Assembly (NCBI RefSeq): GCF_964204645.1
Contig: NC_134032.1
Location: 2,630,916 to 2,694,915, forward strand
DNA length: 64,000 nucleotides
From: Tubulanus polymorphus
Lineage: Eukaryota > Nemertea > Palaeonemertea > Tubulaniformes > Tubulanidae
Reading direction: 5' to 3'
Part shown: positions 1-11,679 of the stretch, one piece after another
Position numbering within the stretch: the first letter of the stretch is position 1
Layout of the letters: each line of letters begins with the position of its first letter
The notes under the pieces: model-generated
The model's input: the letters and a program-made list of their open reading frames with translations, nothing else
What the model was told of the DNA's origin: nothing
Databases searched by the model: none
Translations under genes and position numbers: made by a program

Positions 1-480
1 GTTTTTTAGGCCTGGAGTAGCTTCAACGGTCGGTTAAGTTCGTCTCACTGCTTGTTAGTAGATAATTTCCAAAAGTTTTCAGCTGGTTTTTGCGTTATGC
101 TGATATTGAAATAGGGATGATCATCCCTCTTAGTTACTGTGATTTGATTTATACTAATTTGCTGTGTAGCGTACAAACCCGACATCAGTCTCACCGCCCG
201 GGCACTTGTCACACCTGCCAGGCACCAGTCACAACGCCTGGGTACAACTCACACTAGCCGGGGATGAAATGGGGGCAAGATCAGAAATTGATGAGGCTTA
301 CATGTACTCAAAAGTTTTGATTAGCCCAAAGTAAAATTTAACCGGAAATTGTGTATTGTAAAGCATTCTAAAGAACTGTGGTCTGCGGGTGGTGAATGGT
401 TGCAGGATTTTTCAAGCAGCGCAACCTGATTAAGGAACCAATGTATCAAAGCAAAATAAACCGGACGTTGGGGTTCATTT
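1..480. other. intergenic, no gene seen
   Basis: No convincing coding frame or RNA gene is visible. Around 181-265 there are three or four imperfect copies of a short GC-rich phrase (cctgccaggcaccagtcaca-like), which may be a small degenerate tandem repeat. Confidence 0.5.
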
Positions 481-765
481 AATTTTCATTTAATTTTCTT
501 TTGATTTTCATTTCATTTTCATTAATTTTCATTTCATTTTCCTTTAATATTCATTTCATTTTCATTTCAGTTTCATTTCATTTTCATTTCATTTTCATTT
601 CATTTTCATTTCATTTTCATTTCATTTTCATTTCATTTTCATTTCATTTTCATTTCATTTTCATTTCATTTTCATTTCATTTTCATTTCATTTTCATTTC
701 ATTTTCATTTCATTTTCATTTCATTTTTGTCTTATTTTCATTTCGTTTTCATTTCATGATCATAT
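481..765. repeat. (TTTTCATTTCA)n microsatellite
   Basis: About 280 bases are built from an 11-base unit TTTTCATTTCA with little variation. The frame across it is open and encodes a Phe/His/Ile-rich string. This is an artefact of the repeat, not a gene. Confidence 0.95.
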
Positions 766-1312
766 CATGATATTTTGATAATTGTCTTCTATCTATATAA
801 CGTTTAACAGTTTATTTTCAAGAGAGTGCGCGATATGATCAACGAGAAAAACGCTAAAATGCGTATTAGTCCACGCCCAGTCGCATCCCAGTGTTTATCA
901 AAATACGCTTGGAGACAGTTAGCGATAGTGTCTTACGTGAATACGTTTGCAGGCAGATTGTTCTATCGGATTTTAATATTGAAGGCGAACTACGTAGTGT
1001 CCGCGAAGGTTCGTCTTGCATCTCTGTTTTCAGATTTTGAATATATTTTGGTCTAAAGTCCATTCCGGCTTCGCTATTGATCCAATTCCTCATATCTTTT
1101 TCGGTTAATGTCAACAAATCCGCTTGAGTGCAATCATTTGAGTGGGCTTGAAATCTATTCGGAAATACCATTGTATTTCCCGATTTATGCCCAGACTTTC
1201 TTAAACACGTCACCCGGACGTTTTAGACTCCACGATGAACCGATTATCAATTATTTCCGTAAACATCAGGAATTCAACAAACCATGCACGTTTTACAGGA
1301 ATGGTTACTGAA

Positions 1313-4300
1313 ATGCAAGCTTTATGTATAGTTTTGTTGTCAGTAGTAGCAGCAACGACGGTGGCAACAGCAGCGGCGGCAGCACAAGCACCAGGTAATA
1401 AGTCTCTTACGATTCATTGAAAGCAGTTAACGGTGCTTATTCTGATTGGTCAATAAGACCGGTGCCCTCGGAAACGTACTCGCAGGCAAACGTGCACCAA
1501 TCCACTCGATGGTGACCAGAAAGCGTGACATAAGCTTGTTTTGTAGCTAATGCTAGTTAACTACCTGACGTATCACCTACATCGAATAGATTCGCCCTTT
1601 GATTATTTTTATAACAATAATTTAAGAGCAAAATTCATCACCGGATATGTCTGGTGTTTCCACACGAAAATCAACTCCAAAATCGTTTTAATTTATCTTG
1701 GTCAGCCCTTCTGCATTTGGTGATGTACGTATAGAAAAGGTTTGCAATTATCTTATTTATATTATTTTATGATGTTTTTACTACAAGCAAGACATAAACG
1801 AAACTGCAATATGGTAACTAACCATAACGACTTCAGCGCCCCCACAGGTAAAAATATGAGGACCCTAGAGTGGCAATATGTTTATAAACAATAAGATCTG
1901 ATCTATCGATTGATGTATGTTGCCAACCATTAACACAAAATGCCGTAATATCCAATTTTTTGAACCTTCGGCAGGCCGACTATTATTCATATCTGTCATG
2001 TTCGCGTGTATTGGGCCTTTCCGTTTTTCTTTCTATAAATGTATTGTATTGTTTGTTCAACTCTGTGCAATGAGCTGATTGGGGAGCAATAAACTTAACT
2101 TAACTTCATTATTCAGTTATAATTGCAGCTATGATTTCCTATGTATTTATGTGCGTCAATCCAACTTATTAAATCTATTCACTTTTATGCGAGTTTTTAC
2201 ATTACAGCAGTTAACGGCGGTTATACTACATGGGGAGGTTGGAGCCCTTGTTTCCAAACTTGTGGCGGCGGGTCTCAGACGCGTTATCGATCGTGTACCG
2301 ATCCAGCACCATCCAATGGCGGTTTGAGCTGCGCCGACCAAAACCTCGGACCTGATAGCGACTCGAAGCCATGCGAATTAGTAATTGCGTGTCCCGGTGA
2401 GTGTTTCATTGCGTTGGTCACCGACTAATAAAATTACTGATTTCAGTTGCTGAAACGTTAAGCGGTGGATAAATACCGTAGAAACAATGAACTTAATTGT
2501 CACTGGTTAACCCTGAACAATCTTTTAGGCCTTTTTGAATTGCTTGGTTTACGGGAACCGCCTCCGAAATTTAAAGAAAAGTCAAATGAAAATATTTTAT
2601 TTTTCTTATTCCCGTGCGTGGAACAAATTCAGTGAAAAAATGAGCAAAAAAAGTTTTTTTCACCACCGCCGAACAAGTATCCTGGCTGGAATGATATAAA
2701 CATTGGAAAACGCGAGTTTTTTTTATCTCACTGTGCAGAATTCGAACTTCCCAAGAAACATTTGTTTGGATAGATGTACAATGCCCTATCGGCAGTTCCG
2801 TCTTCCTTTAAAAAGGGATTTTATTTCAATAAGGGATTTTCTTTTAAATTTCTATTTCCTCCTCAGAAGTGATATTTGAATAGGTCTACCGCGTAAACCG
2901 AGCAGCTATTAAAAAGGCCTCAGGACCTGACTCCAGGGTAATCCGAATTGGTGATTGCTAATTTCACCCAGAGTGTTTCACCTGCACTGAAAAGATTCGC
3001 CCTAGCTAGTTTGTCTTCATATTGATACAGACTATGTATTTGTGTGTGGGTCAATCGGACTTATCCTAATTCAGATAATCAGATGATAATCCAGAATTCG
3101 GATAAGGCCGAATCATCTTTTTCAGTCGCAACTCTTTACCGTAAAAACCAGCGTAAATTATTTGGTCCGCTGAGATTTCGGCCCCGATTATATCACTCAT
3201 TGACCATGAGTTTACTGAGTACGTACGCAATCAATATTGATGACGAAGGCAAAGTTTCATTAGGGTAAGGTTAGCAGTGGGTGAGGTCATGGTTTGGGAA
3301 TTGGAGAATTGTACAAATTAGTATATAAGTCTAAGGTTTTGGTTCAGGGAAAGAAGAGAACAGGAGGGAGCTAATAATTTAACAATAGGAAGAAGAATAA
3401 CAGAAACAGTGTGATCATATAAGCAAGACGTGTTAGCACTTTATATCTGCCTGATCGAGGAAAGAGGAAGATCCAGCGGTACGAGATTAATAAGAACAAC
3501 AATAGAGGAGAGTCAGAGGACACAACACTGGTGGGTAACTTCGTGACACAACAAGTTGTGGGGAATCGAGTGGAATAACTAGGTACAGATTGTTACGTGA
3601 CATATCAGTGGTTGAGATTGTAGTTTTATAACAGGCATATATATGAGGACGATTGAAGTAGAACATTAGAAGAAGTAGAATTTTTAAGCTACCTAGGTAC
3701 GGCTTCAAATAGACTGCTGGCCGATATGTTCTAAGAGATGAGGGGGAAGAAAGGAATTTTGTATGAAGGAATGGAATGAGGGAAATTACAATGAATCAGT
3801 TTCTTGATCACATTTCAAAAGTTATCTTAATTTTGGCTATTTAAAAGGTCTTTCGGAGAAATAGTGAGCGAGTTTCTCGGAACGGAGCTTTACAAAATAC
3901 GTGTATCGTTTCTCGTCGTCGTCGTCGTCGTCTTTGTTGTCAATGAAGATCGAAATATTCATCATCTTTATTTCCAGCTCAAAACTTTTGCGACTCGACC
4001 AACGACTGCGGGTGGATGTCGATTGCATCGATACAGAGAATTCTTATTATTGTAAATGTCAGGATGGTTTTGTGCTCAGCGCTGATCGAAATCGGTGCAA
4101 AGGTAAGCAGGCATGCAATTTCTTATTACCGACTGCCCCGTGTGCCATTAGCTATCAATTCAGGAGACGTATTAGCCGATTGTTTGTTCCTGTATTTTTT
4201 TCTGTTTATTTCTATCAACGGTTAAGGCATTTATTTGTTTGATAGGTAGATTTCGCTTGATTTGTCTTGATTTGGTGTCCTTCACAAACCCATCACTCAC

Positions 4301-7300
4301 ACCTGCATTTTCATTCAAACAATCTCGAGATCTTGGTAATAACTGTTCTACAAGGTTAATGATCATTACATTTTGGCCGTTTTCCACATGTAAATAGTCC
4401 GATTATAGTTCGTGTTGACGAGATTGAAAAGAAAGAAATTTCGAAACGCAAATAATCAACCTACACAATTTGATTATGCCAAACGAATGCTAAAACATTT
4501 TCATAAAAGATCCTACCTTTTTGTAATTATCAACAACCTAATAATTACCTGGTGAAATTAGCAGGGATGAGGTGCACGATTCTGAATTTTCAAATTTTTC
4601 ACATTGCCATTTTTTCACATTAAAAAAACAGTTCTTTTCACATTTTTTTCATACGAAAAGCTAATTTTTTTCGCATTTTTTACACAACATACCAATAGAT
4701 AATCTTCTTTTTCTACGTGATTTTATGCAAGAGGGAAGTTTCCAGTTACCAGGCGCCTTTTGAGTCCCGCATAGTTGGGCGGATTTTTACATTTTTACAG
4801 TAAAACTTTTAGCACGATTTATCGTCGTCCATCTTCATTTTGCCACAAAATTAAAAGTTATGGTTGGTTAGAAAGGTAATTATTTTCTGATGGAGTTATT
4901 TCTATTTGCTCGGCTGCAGCGTTCGGACGCGGTTAGAATTAAAAGGAATTTTCACACAAAAGTTTACTTAGCAGGTTTTTTTCAGATGCGTAGTTTCTAC
5001 AGACCGGTACTTTTATTAACAATATTGATAACTATAACAAATTGGAAGACACTCGATATCGCTGCTTTGCAGCTATATTCGTTCTTCTTATCTTATCATT
5101 CTTCGTTCAATCGACAGTGTCAACATGTTATATTTCACAGCATCAATAATCGTACGTATTTGTTATAACAATATGTAAAGGTTTCCGTTCGATTGTTATT
5201 TCCCTTTACACAGAACTGAATTGCGCATGCGATAGCGGTTGGACGCGAGCATCGCCAGGCAAATGCTTCAAGTACACTGCGTCGGGCCGGGATGACATTC
5301 GCTCACAATTGGCCAAGATCGACAACGCAAACGAAAACGAAGTGGCCAGAAGTAAGTATGCCATACATTTTTCGGAGCAATTTTTCGATTTGTTAAATCT
5401 TGTTCACTCCCGTCCAGAACCTTTTGAAAAATACGCAATAATTTTGGGTTTTCTGGTTTTTTTCACCTTTTTTGATGGATGATATAATACATGATTAATT
5501 AATGATTTCGTATCTGCTGGTACAGTATTGAGGCTAAAGTGATCGGAGAACGCCGGCCTTAAAAACCGGCCCAGTTTTTTCTATATCGGTAAACGAACTT
5601 TTCTATCACCGCTTTTTTATAGAGCTCATACCGAACTACACGGGCGCGTTTATTGGTTTTAGGAGACCGTTCAAAATGGTGAGTGTGATGAAATCTTGGA
5701 CAAGCCACCTTATTTTCACTGAGACGAACAACGTCAGACTATACTTCAACAGGAAAGAACACTAACGTCCAATCAAGGGCAATAATTCAATTCATTTCAA
5801 AAATATCTTGATCTATACGGTTATATCCATACGGATTTGGACGTACGGAGTAAACAGATAGGAAATAAAAATAAAAAACTATACAATTGCAACATATTAC
5901 CGATTACAGATGAATACACGATATGATAATGGACAGGTGCAACGCAGATTTCCCCGCCAGATGGCGTGGCGAATACTCGGTATCAGTTAATTAGCAATGA
6001 ACTTCAAATTAGATTTTTTGGCTACCGAATCCATACATTAGCATATGACCCAGCAAATATACTTTGAATTGATTTAAAGTTCAAAAATATGTAGTTTCAA
6101 TAATATTTGATCGATTTAAGAGAAAAGACCATTCGGTTTTCATTGAAATTTAGACGAAATTAAACGCAAATGACCGAGCATAACTACTATGGAGCGAACC
6201 TAGTGGACCCTCGCTTGCTACAAGAGCGTTGGTAGTTGGTAGTTATGAAATAAGGATCCATAAACGTAAATGGAGTCTGCGGTGCATTTTTAGACATCTG
6301 CCATTGAAAATTTTGCAAAACTTTGGTGACCACATTCATAACAGACCATGATAAATTGTAGGACTGAGACCTGGAAAAAAGGAGCACCCGCAGCAATTCG
6401 ACCCATCGGCTGTCGTCAACCGTAAAAACGTTTTATTGCAGGCATACTCAAATTGGAATTGGGATGAACCTAACAATAGACCTGCGCCTGAAAACTGTGT
6501 GGAAATGTTTCCAAATAATGGAAGGTGGAATGACGTCGACTGCGCATACTCGAAACCCGTGATTGAATATTATTCCTGTAGTTGTCGTGGCGGTTACGAG
6601 TTAAGTGATGATAAAAAGAAATGCATCGGTACGTAGTGCACCGTCTTCTTACTCATAACTTCTGCAGATATGAACAGATCTGCTTGACACCCCCTCAGAC
6701 AATCCACTGTCGGTACCCTGCACCCCCTCAGATAGTCTGCTGTCTGTACCCTGCAACCCGTCAGACAATATGCTCGCTGTACCCTGCAACCCCTCAGATA
6801 GTCTACTGTCTGTACCCTGCAACCCCTCAGATAGTTTACTGTCTGTACCTTGCACCCCTTCAAACAATCTGCTGGCTGTACCCTGCAACCCCTCAGACAA
6901 TCTGCTGTCTGTACCCTGCAACCCCTCAGACAATCTGCTTTTTGTACCCTGTACCCATTCAGATAATCTGCTATCTGTACCCTGCAAACCCTAAGACAAT
7001 CTGCTGTCTGTACCCTGCAACCCCTCAGACAATGTGCTGTCTGTGCCCAATAACCCCTCAGACAATCTGCTGTTTGTACCCTGTACCCATTCAGATAATC
7101 TGCTATCTGTACCCTGCAACCCCTCAGATAATCTGCTATCTGTACCCTGCACCCTGTGTTGTAAATTGATGTTCGGTTTGCTACTATAGAATTTGATTGT
7201 AGTCTAGTTTAGCATTAGTACTGTAGGATTTGTACCTCTTTACTGAACTCCTTCATGCTTGAAAGAGCTGCAGCAATTGTAAGTTATGAATTTCTAGGAA

Positions 7301-10219
7301 TACAATAGGTTAATTTTCCTCAGCTTAAATTCAATTAATTACTTTCTATCTTTGTGGCAAACTTGAGACGCCGAGTTTGATTTAAGCTAAGTAGCTAAGT
7401 TGTGTAGATTTGTCGCGGACTCGTTTCGCCTGTTCGGAACACCCTGCACCCCGTCGGACAATCTGCTGTTTGTGCCCAGCACCCCTTCTGTACCCATCTC
7501 CCAGACAATCTGCTGTCTAACATGAAATTGCTTTTTTTAGATATAAACGAATGCGCTTTAGGGCTCGACAAATGTGGTCACGTGGGAACGTGCGTCAACA
7601 CTGAGGGTTCCTATCGGTGTAACTGTAGCGACGGTTATGAATTAAGCGCCGACCAGAAACGATGTGACTGTAAGTTCCATCATTCCAATCGCTCTCGTCG
7701 ATTATTATTCTCATTCCTCATTCTTCTTGTTTTTCCCTCTCCCTCTTAATCTCCCTCTCCCTCCCTCTCAATCTCCCTCCCTCTCCCTCTCAATCTCCCT
7801 CACCCTCCCTCTCTTTCTCAATCTCCCACTCCCTCCTTAATAAGAAAGCATTCTCAATTCTATTTTTGTTTTGCCGGTGAATATTTTACACATCCCAGTT
7901 TTACAACAAAGCTGATAGCACTCCTAACTTCACATTTTAATCAAAAGCACGGCGATTAACATCCTCCAGAGATTGCCACGGTACGAAACCCTGCCACACT
8001 AGACCGAGTGCGCAGTTACACGCGAAGCTTAGATGATGTCATTATCAGCCAATCGGATATCCCGTTTGATTTAAGCTCGGGTTTTCCCTTTTATAGTTCG
8101 TACGTGAAAGCGATTAAACAACGAGCAATCGCATTGGTGCCGCAAGTTTTTGTGCGGCAAAGTTGCGCGTGTACTTGCGCACCTGGTCTAGTGTGGCAGG
8201 GGTTCGTACTGTGGCTGAGTGTAGCGATGTCATTAGGTTCGAATCCCTGCCGCGGGAAGATGGGTGATAAAAGGGCCTTTTCTATTCCTATTTCATACGG
8301 ATGCAGTTTCAGCGAATTGTGGTTGGATCCCGGTGGGAAACAACAAATGTTTCAAGATTTCTGCGCTTGCTAGTACGTTCAATCGGACCAAACTTTGTCC
8401 CGGCTTTTCAATAGCTGAAGTGGAGAGCTGGACTGAAAATCAAGCGGCCAGAAGTAAGTACAGAAAAGAGTCGATGATGATACACCTGGGTCTCGTACGT
8501 AGAAGGCAAGTGTGCTAACCCGTAGACCAATCGAACCAGACCAAGTTCGGTAGATATGAGCTTCTAGTTGTCCGTCGATTTACATTTTTACTTTAATAAG
8601 ATCACTTTTAATAGTGACGATATACAAATTCAAGATACCTACCGACCATCTTCGCCCAACCTTCTTCGCTTTTATTCGGATTGAGAAAATTGCGATTTTG
8701 AAGTTTATAACCGTTTTCATTAGGGCTCATTCCCGCAGACTACGGATCAACGTGGCTTAACTTCACTAGACCGTTTACAATGGTGAGTCTATTTGGTAGT
8801 TAGTAGCTTTTCCATGTAAATTGATTAACTGGTTATATATATATATATATTCAAAAGACCGTATCAATGTTGATTTTGATGGCTTTATCAGGCGCCCTCG
8901 AGGGGTCCACTTAACTAGACATGGGAAAAATGAATTACGATATTAGCTAGATGAATTTTGCCACCAAGACTTTTCAGCGACAAATATTTTGTCAATGTTT
9001 TCTAACAAACTAGTTCATTCATTCCATTCATTGATATACTCCAGCACATTAGCATTCGCTAGTATTGTTGGAGCGTGCGCGTCTGTGTTAAAAGAGGAAG
9101 GAAAAGAATGTGCATGGAAAATCTGATTAATAATAATGATAAAAGAGATAATGTACATTTTTAAAAACACTCAACAGGATTTCGGAATAAATCTAGGGTT
9201 GTGCCACAGATACCAGACTCCTGAAGGATACGGGTGACTGGGTAAGAACATCTAATGGAGGGAGAGTATTCACTTGGGCTTTGGAAATTGCTTTTGGAAA
9301 AAAGAGTACTTGTAGCAGTGTTTGTAGTTTCTTGAATGCTTAGAAACGACGCTATTTTCAAAAAATCTTATAATGGGAATAATTTATGGTTTTGATTATG
9401 TGGTCGGAAAGCGTCCATTATCGTATTCGAACATAAATTCATTGAGGAATAGGAAGTTTTAACAATTTTACGTCGAGCCTTTTTTGCTACCGGCCACACC
9501 TGCCTGGAAGGAAACGGGGTATTTTCATGAAATGGGATACCGAACAGATGTATTAGATGTATTGGGTACAGGTTAATTCTCTTTTTTGATCGATGTGTTG
9601 AACACTTCGGTTTCAGTTTGGATCCGATAAACAACCTTCCTAGACCAGGAAGTGACCTTAATGGGGACATGTTTGTCCATTGCCTAATCTAATGCCGACA
9701 ACTTTACCCGTAGAGTAGAACATCATACTACTCCGGAAGCTAGCTCAATTGTCTTTCTCATGCACATGACGTCGTGGTTTGTTCGCCAACCAGTTTGTTA
9801 CTTACTCATGTTCGGAGTTAATATGGAAATTTAAACCATGACCATAGGGAGAAACTGACCCCAACCAGACACGTCTGAAATTTGGCCCGTGTCAATTTAA
9901 AAGTGCACAATATTCACCAATTCGCATTCACACGAAGATTCATAATTTGGCACGGGCCTGGTCTTGCGTTTTGGGCGGACTATATTCTTCCCGTTTTAAA
10001 CAGGCATGATTCCGGCACCTCCACGCGCGGGCTCAGGTCAGAAATTATCGGTGATTGCGATGAATATTATTTCAGAACTACAGCAACTGGATGCGGGGAG
10101 AACCAAACAATCGGAACAATGAAGAAAATTGCGTCGAAATTCAACGCTCTTATGGCGCATGGAACGATGAACGATGCACTTCCAAACTTGTGCCTGCTGT
10201 TTGCTCGAAGGCTTGCTAA
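1313..10219 (+). CDS. secreted TSP1-EGF-CTLD-EGF-CTLD protein (multi-exon)
   Basis: Predicted extracellular multidomain protein of about 410 residues. Inferred exons: 1313-1394 (signal peptide from MQALCIVLL, Ala-rich), 2208-2396 (thrombospondin type 1 repeat with WGGWSPC and TCGGG), 3978-4102 (EGF-like, frame broken), 5214-5351, 5623-5678 and 6442-6628 (first C-type lectin domain with EPN and GRWND, running into a half EGF), 7541-7669 (EGF beginning DINEC), then 8307-8453, 8739-8782 and 10076-10219 (second lectin domain with GEPNN and AWND, stop TAA at 10217). Donors are GTAAGT, GTGAGT and similar, and phases agree across junctions (mostly 1-1; 0 inside the lectin domains). EPN plus WND is the known pattern for calcium-dependent mannose-type binding, so a glycan-binding role is likely. 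The one frame problem is in the 3978 exon. A poly(A) signal lies near 10725. Additional unseen exons are possible. Confidence 0.82.
3912..3940. repeat. (GTC)n microsatellite
   Basis: Seven or so GTC triplets lie just upstream of the EGF exon at 3978, inside an intron. The Ser-rich frame through it is an artefact. Confidence 0.8.
6681..7155. repeat. 33-bp minisatellite in an intron
   Basis: About 14 copies of a 33-base unit (core ctgtctgtaccctgcaaccc ... cagacaatctg) lie in the intron between the lectin exon ending 6628 and the EGF exon at 7541. Since 33 is a multiple of three and the unit has no stop in several frames, long spurious frames appear on both strands. A few diverged copies recur at 7441-7518. 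Confidence 0.93.
7735..7845. repeat. (CTCCCT)n polypyrimidine tract
   Basis: Low-complexity C/T tract with units ctccct and caatctccct, inside an intron of the lectin gene. Confidence 0.9.
7975..8225. mobile_element. small MITE-like inverted-repeat element
   Basis: The left end (gtacgaaaccctgccacact...gaccgagtgcgcag) and the right end (ctgcgca-like...ggtctagtgtggcaggggttcgtac) are imperfect inverted copies over about 45-50 bases. They enclose roughly 130 unrelated bases with no coding frame. This is the shape of a miniature inverted-repeat transposon. No clear target-site duplication could be picked out. It sits in the intron directly upstream of the lectin exon at 8307. Confidence 0.65.
8226..8262 (+). 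repeat. tRNA-like B-box remnant (possible SINE head)
   Basis: The stretch gattaggttcgaatccctgcc-like contains a good RNA polymerase III B box (ggttcgaatcc). No complete cloverleaf can be folded by eye, so this is more likely a tRNA-derived SINE fragment than a tRNA gene. Confidence 0.3.
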
Positions 10220-11040
10220 TAACAACAAAATATGCGACGAGGCGAAAAGCACTTTAGATAGGTTAACTATAGTTTTCTAGACTAATTCGCCTATGGCGAA
10301 ACTACTATACATAAGTAACGAAAACTCGTGCGGCTAATTAACTAGTTAACCTATAAAGTACTAGTAGTCTCGTCACCGGAGAGCCTATCTTAAAATTTTT
10401 TACCCGATTTACTTATCTTAATCCTTATGATTTAAATGTATCGTACTTGAAACGGTAATAACGGTATAACTCCACAGCTCTGCGTGCATACGCTTAGTTG
10501 TTTCCTTTTTAAAAATATGTCCATTTGCAGGCTCGAAAAAGTAATCCATTTTTTTAAACTATCAGGTTTTCACCGACAAGTTCGCTCTATCAATTCCACC
10601 TGCTCGGTCAGGGTTTATGTCAGCTTTTTATTATCAGGCTTATTATTATTACCATATTTAGTGCTGTGTATCCAAGTAAAAGTACATGCTGAAAATCACT
10701 TACAGCATATTAAAAGATCTTCTGAATAAAATCACGATATTCTATTCGGACCAACAGTCTTCTCTTCAATAGATTGAGTCGATACTATGTGAGAGGTCGA
10801 TTATCCGGACCGTATCTTTTGGATAGGGCCTTTTAATCTTCATGGGCCTTTTAATCTACATGGGACATAGTGGTCTTGGAATCGTAAGTCGAGTCATAAA
10901 GCTCAATTTTGCTGAATGAAGCGAATGGGATTTCGTTTCTTTTTATACAATTAGAAACGTGTCCTTAATTTGTGCTATTTGTAGCTAATGGTCCATTTAC
11001 AGCCCAACCAAATGCTGTTCCAACGCCAAACGCGCCATAA
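10220..11040. other. 3' UTR of the lectin gene and spacer
   Basis: After the lectin-gene stop codon the sequence is AT-rich and non-coding. A canonical AATAAA lies at about 10725-10730 and is the likely poly(A) signal. From there to 11040 nothing recognisable is seen. Confidence 0.55.
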
Positions 11041-11054
11041 TTTATAAGCTTTTA

Positions 11055-11640
11055 TTATTGCCTATCAAAAGGCCGATCTCCACATTGATCGATAGTTACA
11101 CAATGCATGTAGTGCCATATGTGAACTTCCTGTCTAGGAATATCTTCATGTGAAACTGGCAAAGATGGTCTAGAATAAACATCCTTGAGCTCTATCATAT
11201 TCACCTCGTCTAGGTCATATGACCTACCAGTCAGCTTCACTGTCATTATTTTCCATAGTAGGCAACGAAAGTCGCACCTTTTTGCGCGTGACGCCAATAC
11301 GTCCTACCAATTTCTCAGTACTGAGGGAGAGTAGTATGAGCCTGTGTCGTGGAGTGCATATGTAATAATGACGTCATTGTCATTATGTTTAAACTGAATG
11401 GGAACAATCGGCAAGCCAACGATTACACCTGTCTTCTTTGTAAAATCATTCTGCGCCCCAATGGTTAATGCATTGTTAGACGAACTGCCATTTTGATCAG
11501 CGGCCCGGCATTCAATACAGCGTGTCCTGTTGACATGCGACAAAGGGGAATGTTCCCCGCTACATATATTGCAGGCGAGGAATCAAATAGGTGAAACGCA
11601 ATCCATTATCATTCACGAATTTCACCTGTTTATCGTAAAA
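11055..11640 (-). pseudogene. BEL/Pao retrotransposon Gag-Pol fragment (zinc knuckle and protease)
   Basis: The minus strand encodes a Cys-rich stretch (NICSGEHSPLSH...RTRCIECR), then an aspartic-protease-like ALHDTGS, and in a neighbouring frame VYSRPSLPVSHEDIPRQE. The order Cys-rich knuckle, DTGS, then a YSRP..P...EDIPRQ motif is characteristic of the BEL/Pao peptidase region. The frame is interrupted between the blocks (around 11600 and 11300) and no RT or integrase follows. It is therefore a decayed fragment rather than an active gene. Confidence 0.6.
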
Positions 11641-11679
11641 CCTCGCCTTAAAATCGGAACAATCTATTAACTTAACAAT

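Noticed and set aside
501-770. Phe/His-rich open frame of 89 codons
   Set aside because: It is only the translation of the (TTTTCATTTCA)n microsatellite.
826-1213. Overlapping plus and minus frames before the lectin gene
   Set aside because: No recognisable domain, start context or splice signals; both are probably chance frames in upstream sequence.
6594-7169. Several long open frames on both strands with 11-residue repeats
   Set aside because: They are products of the 33-base minisatellite, which has no stops in several frames, and lie in an intron.
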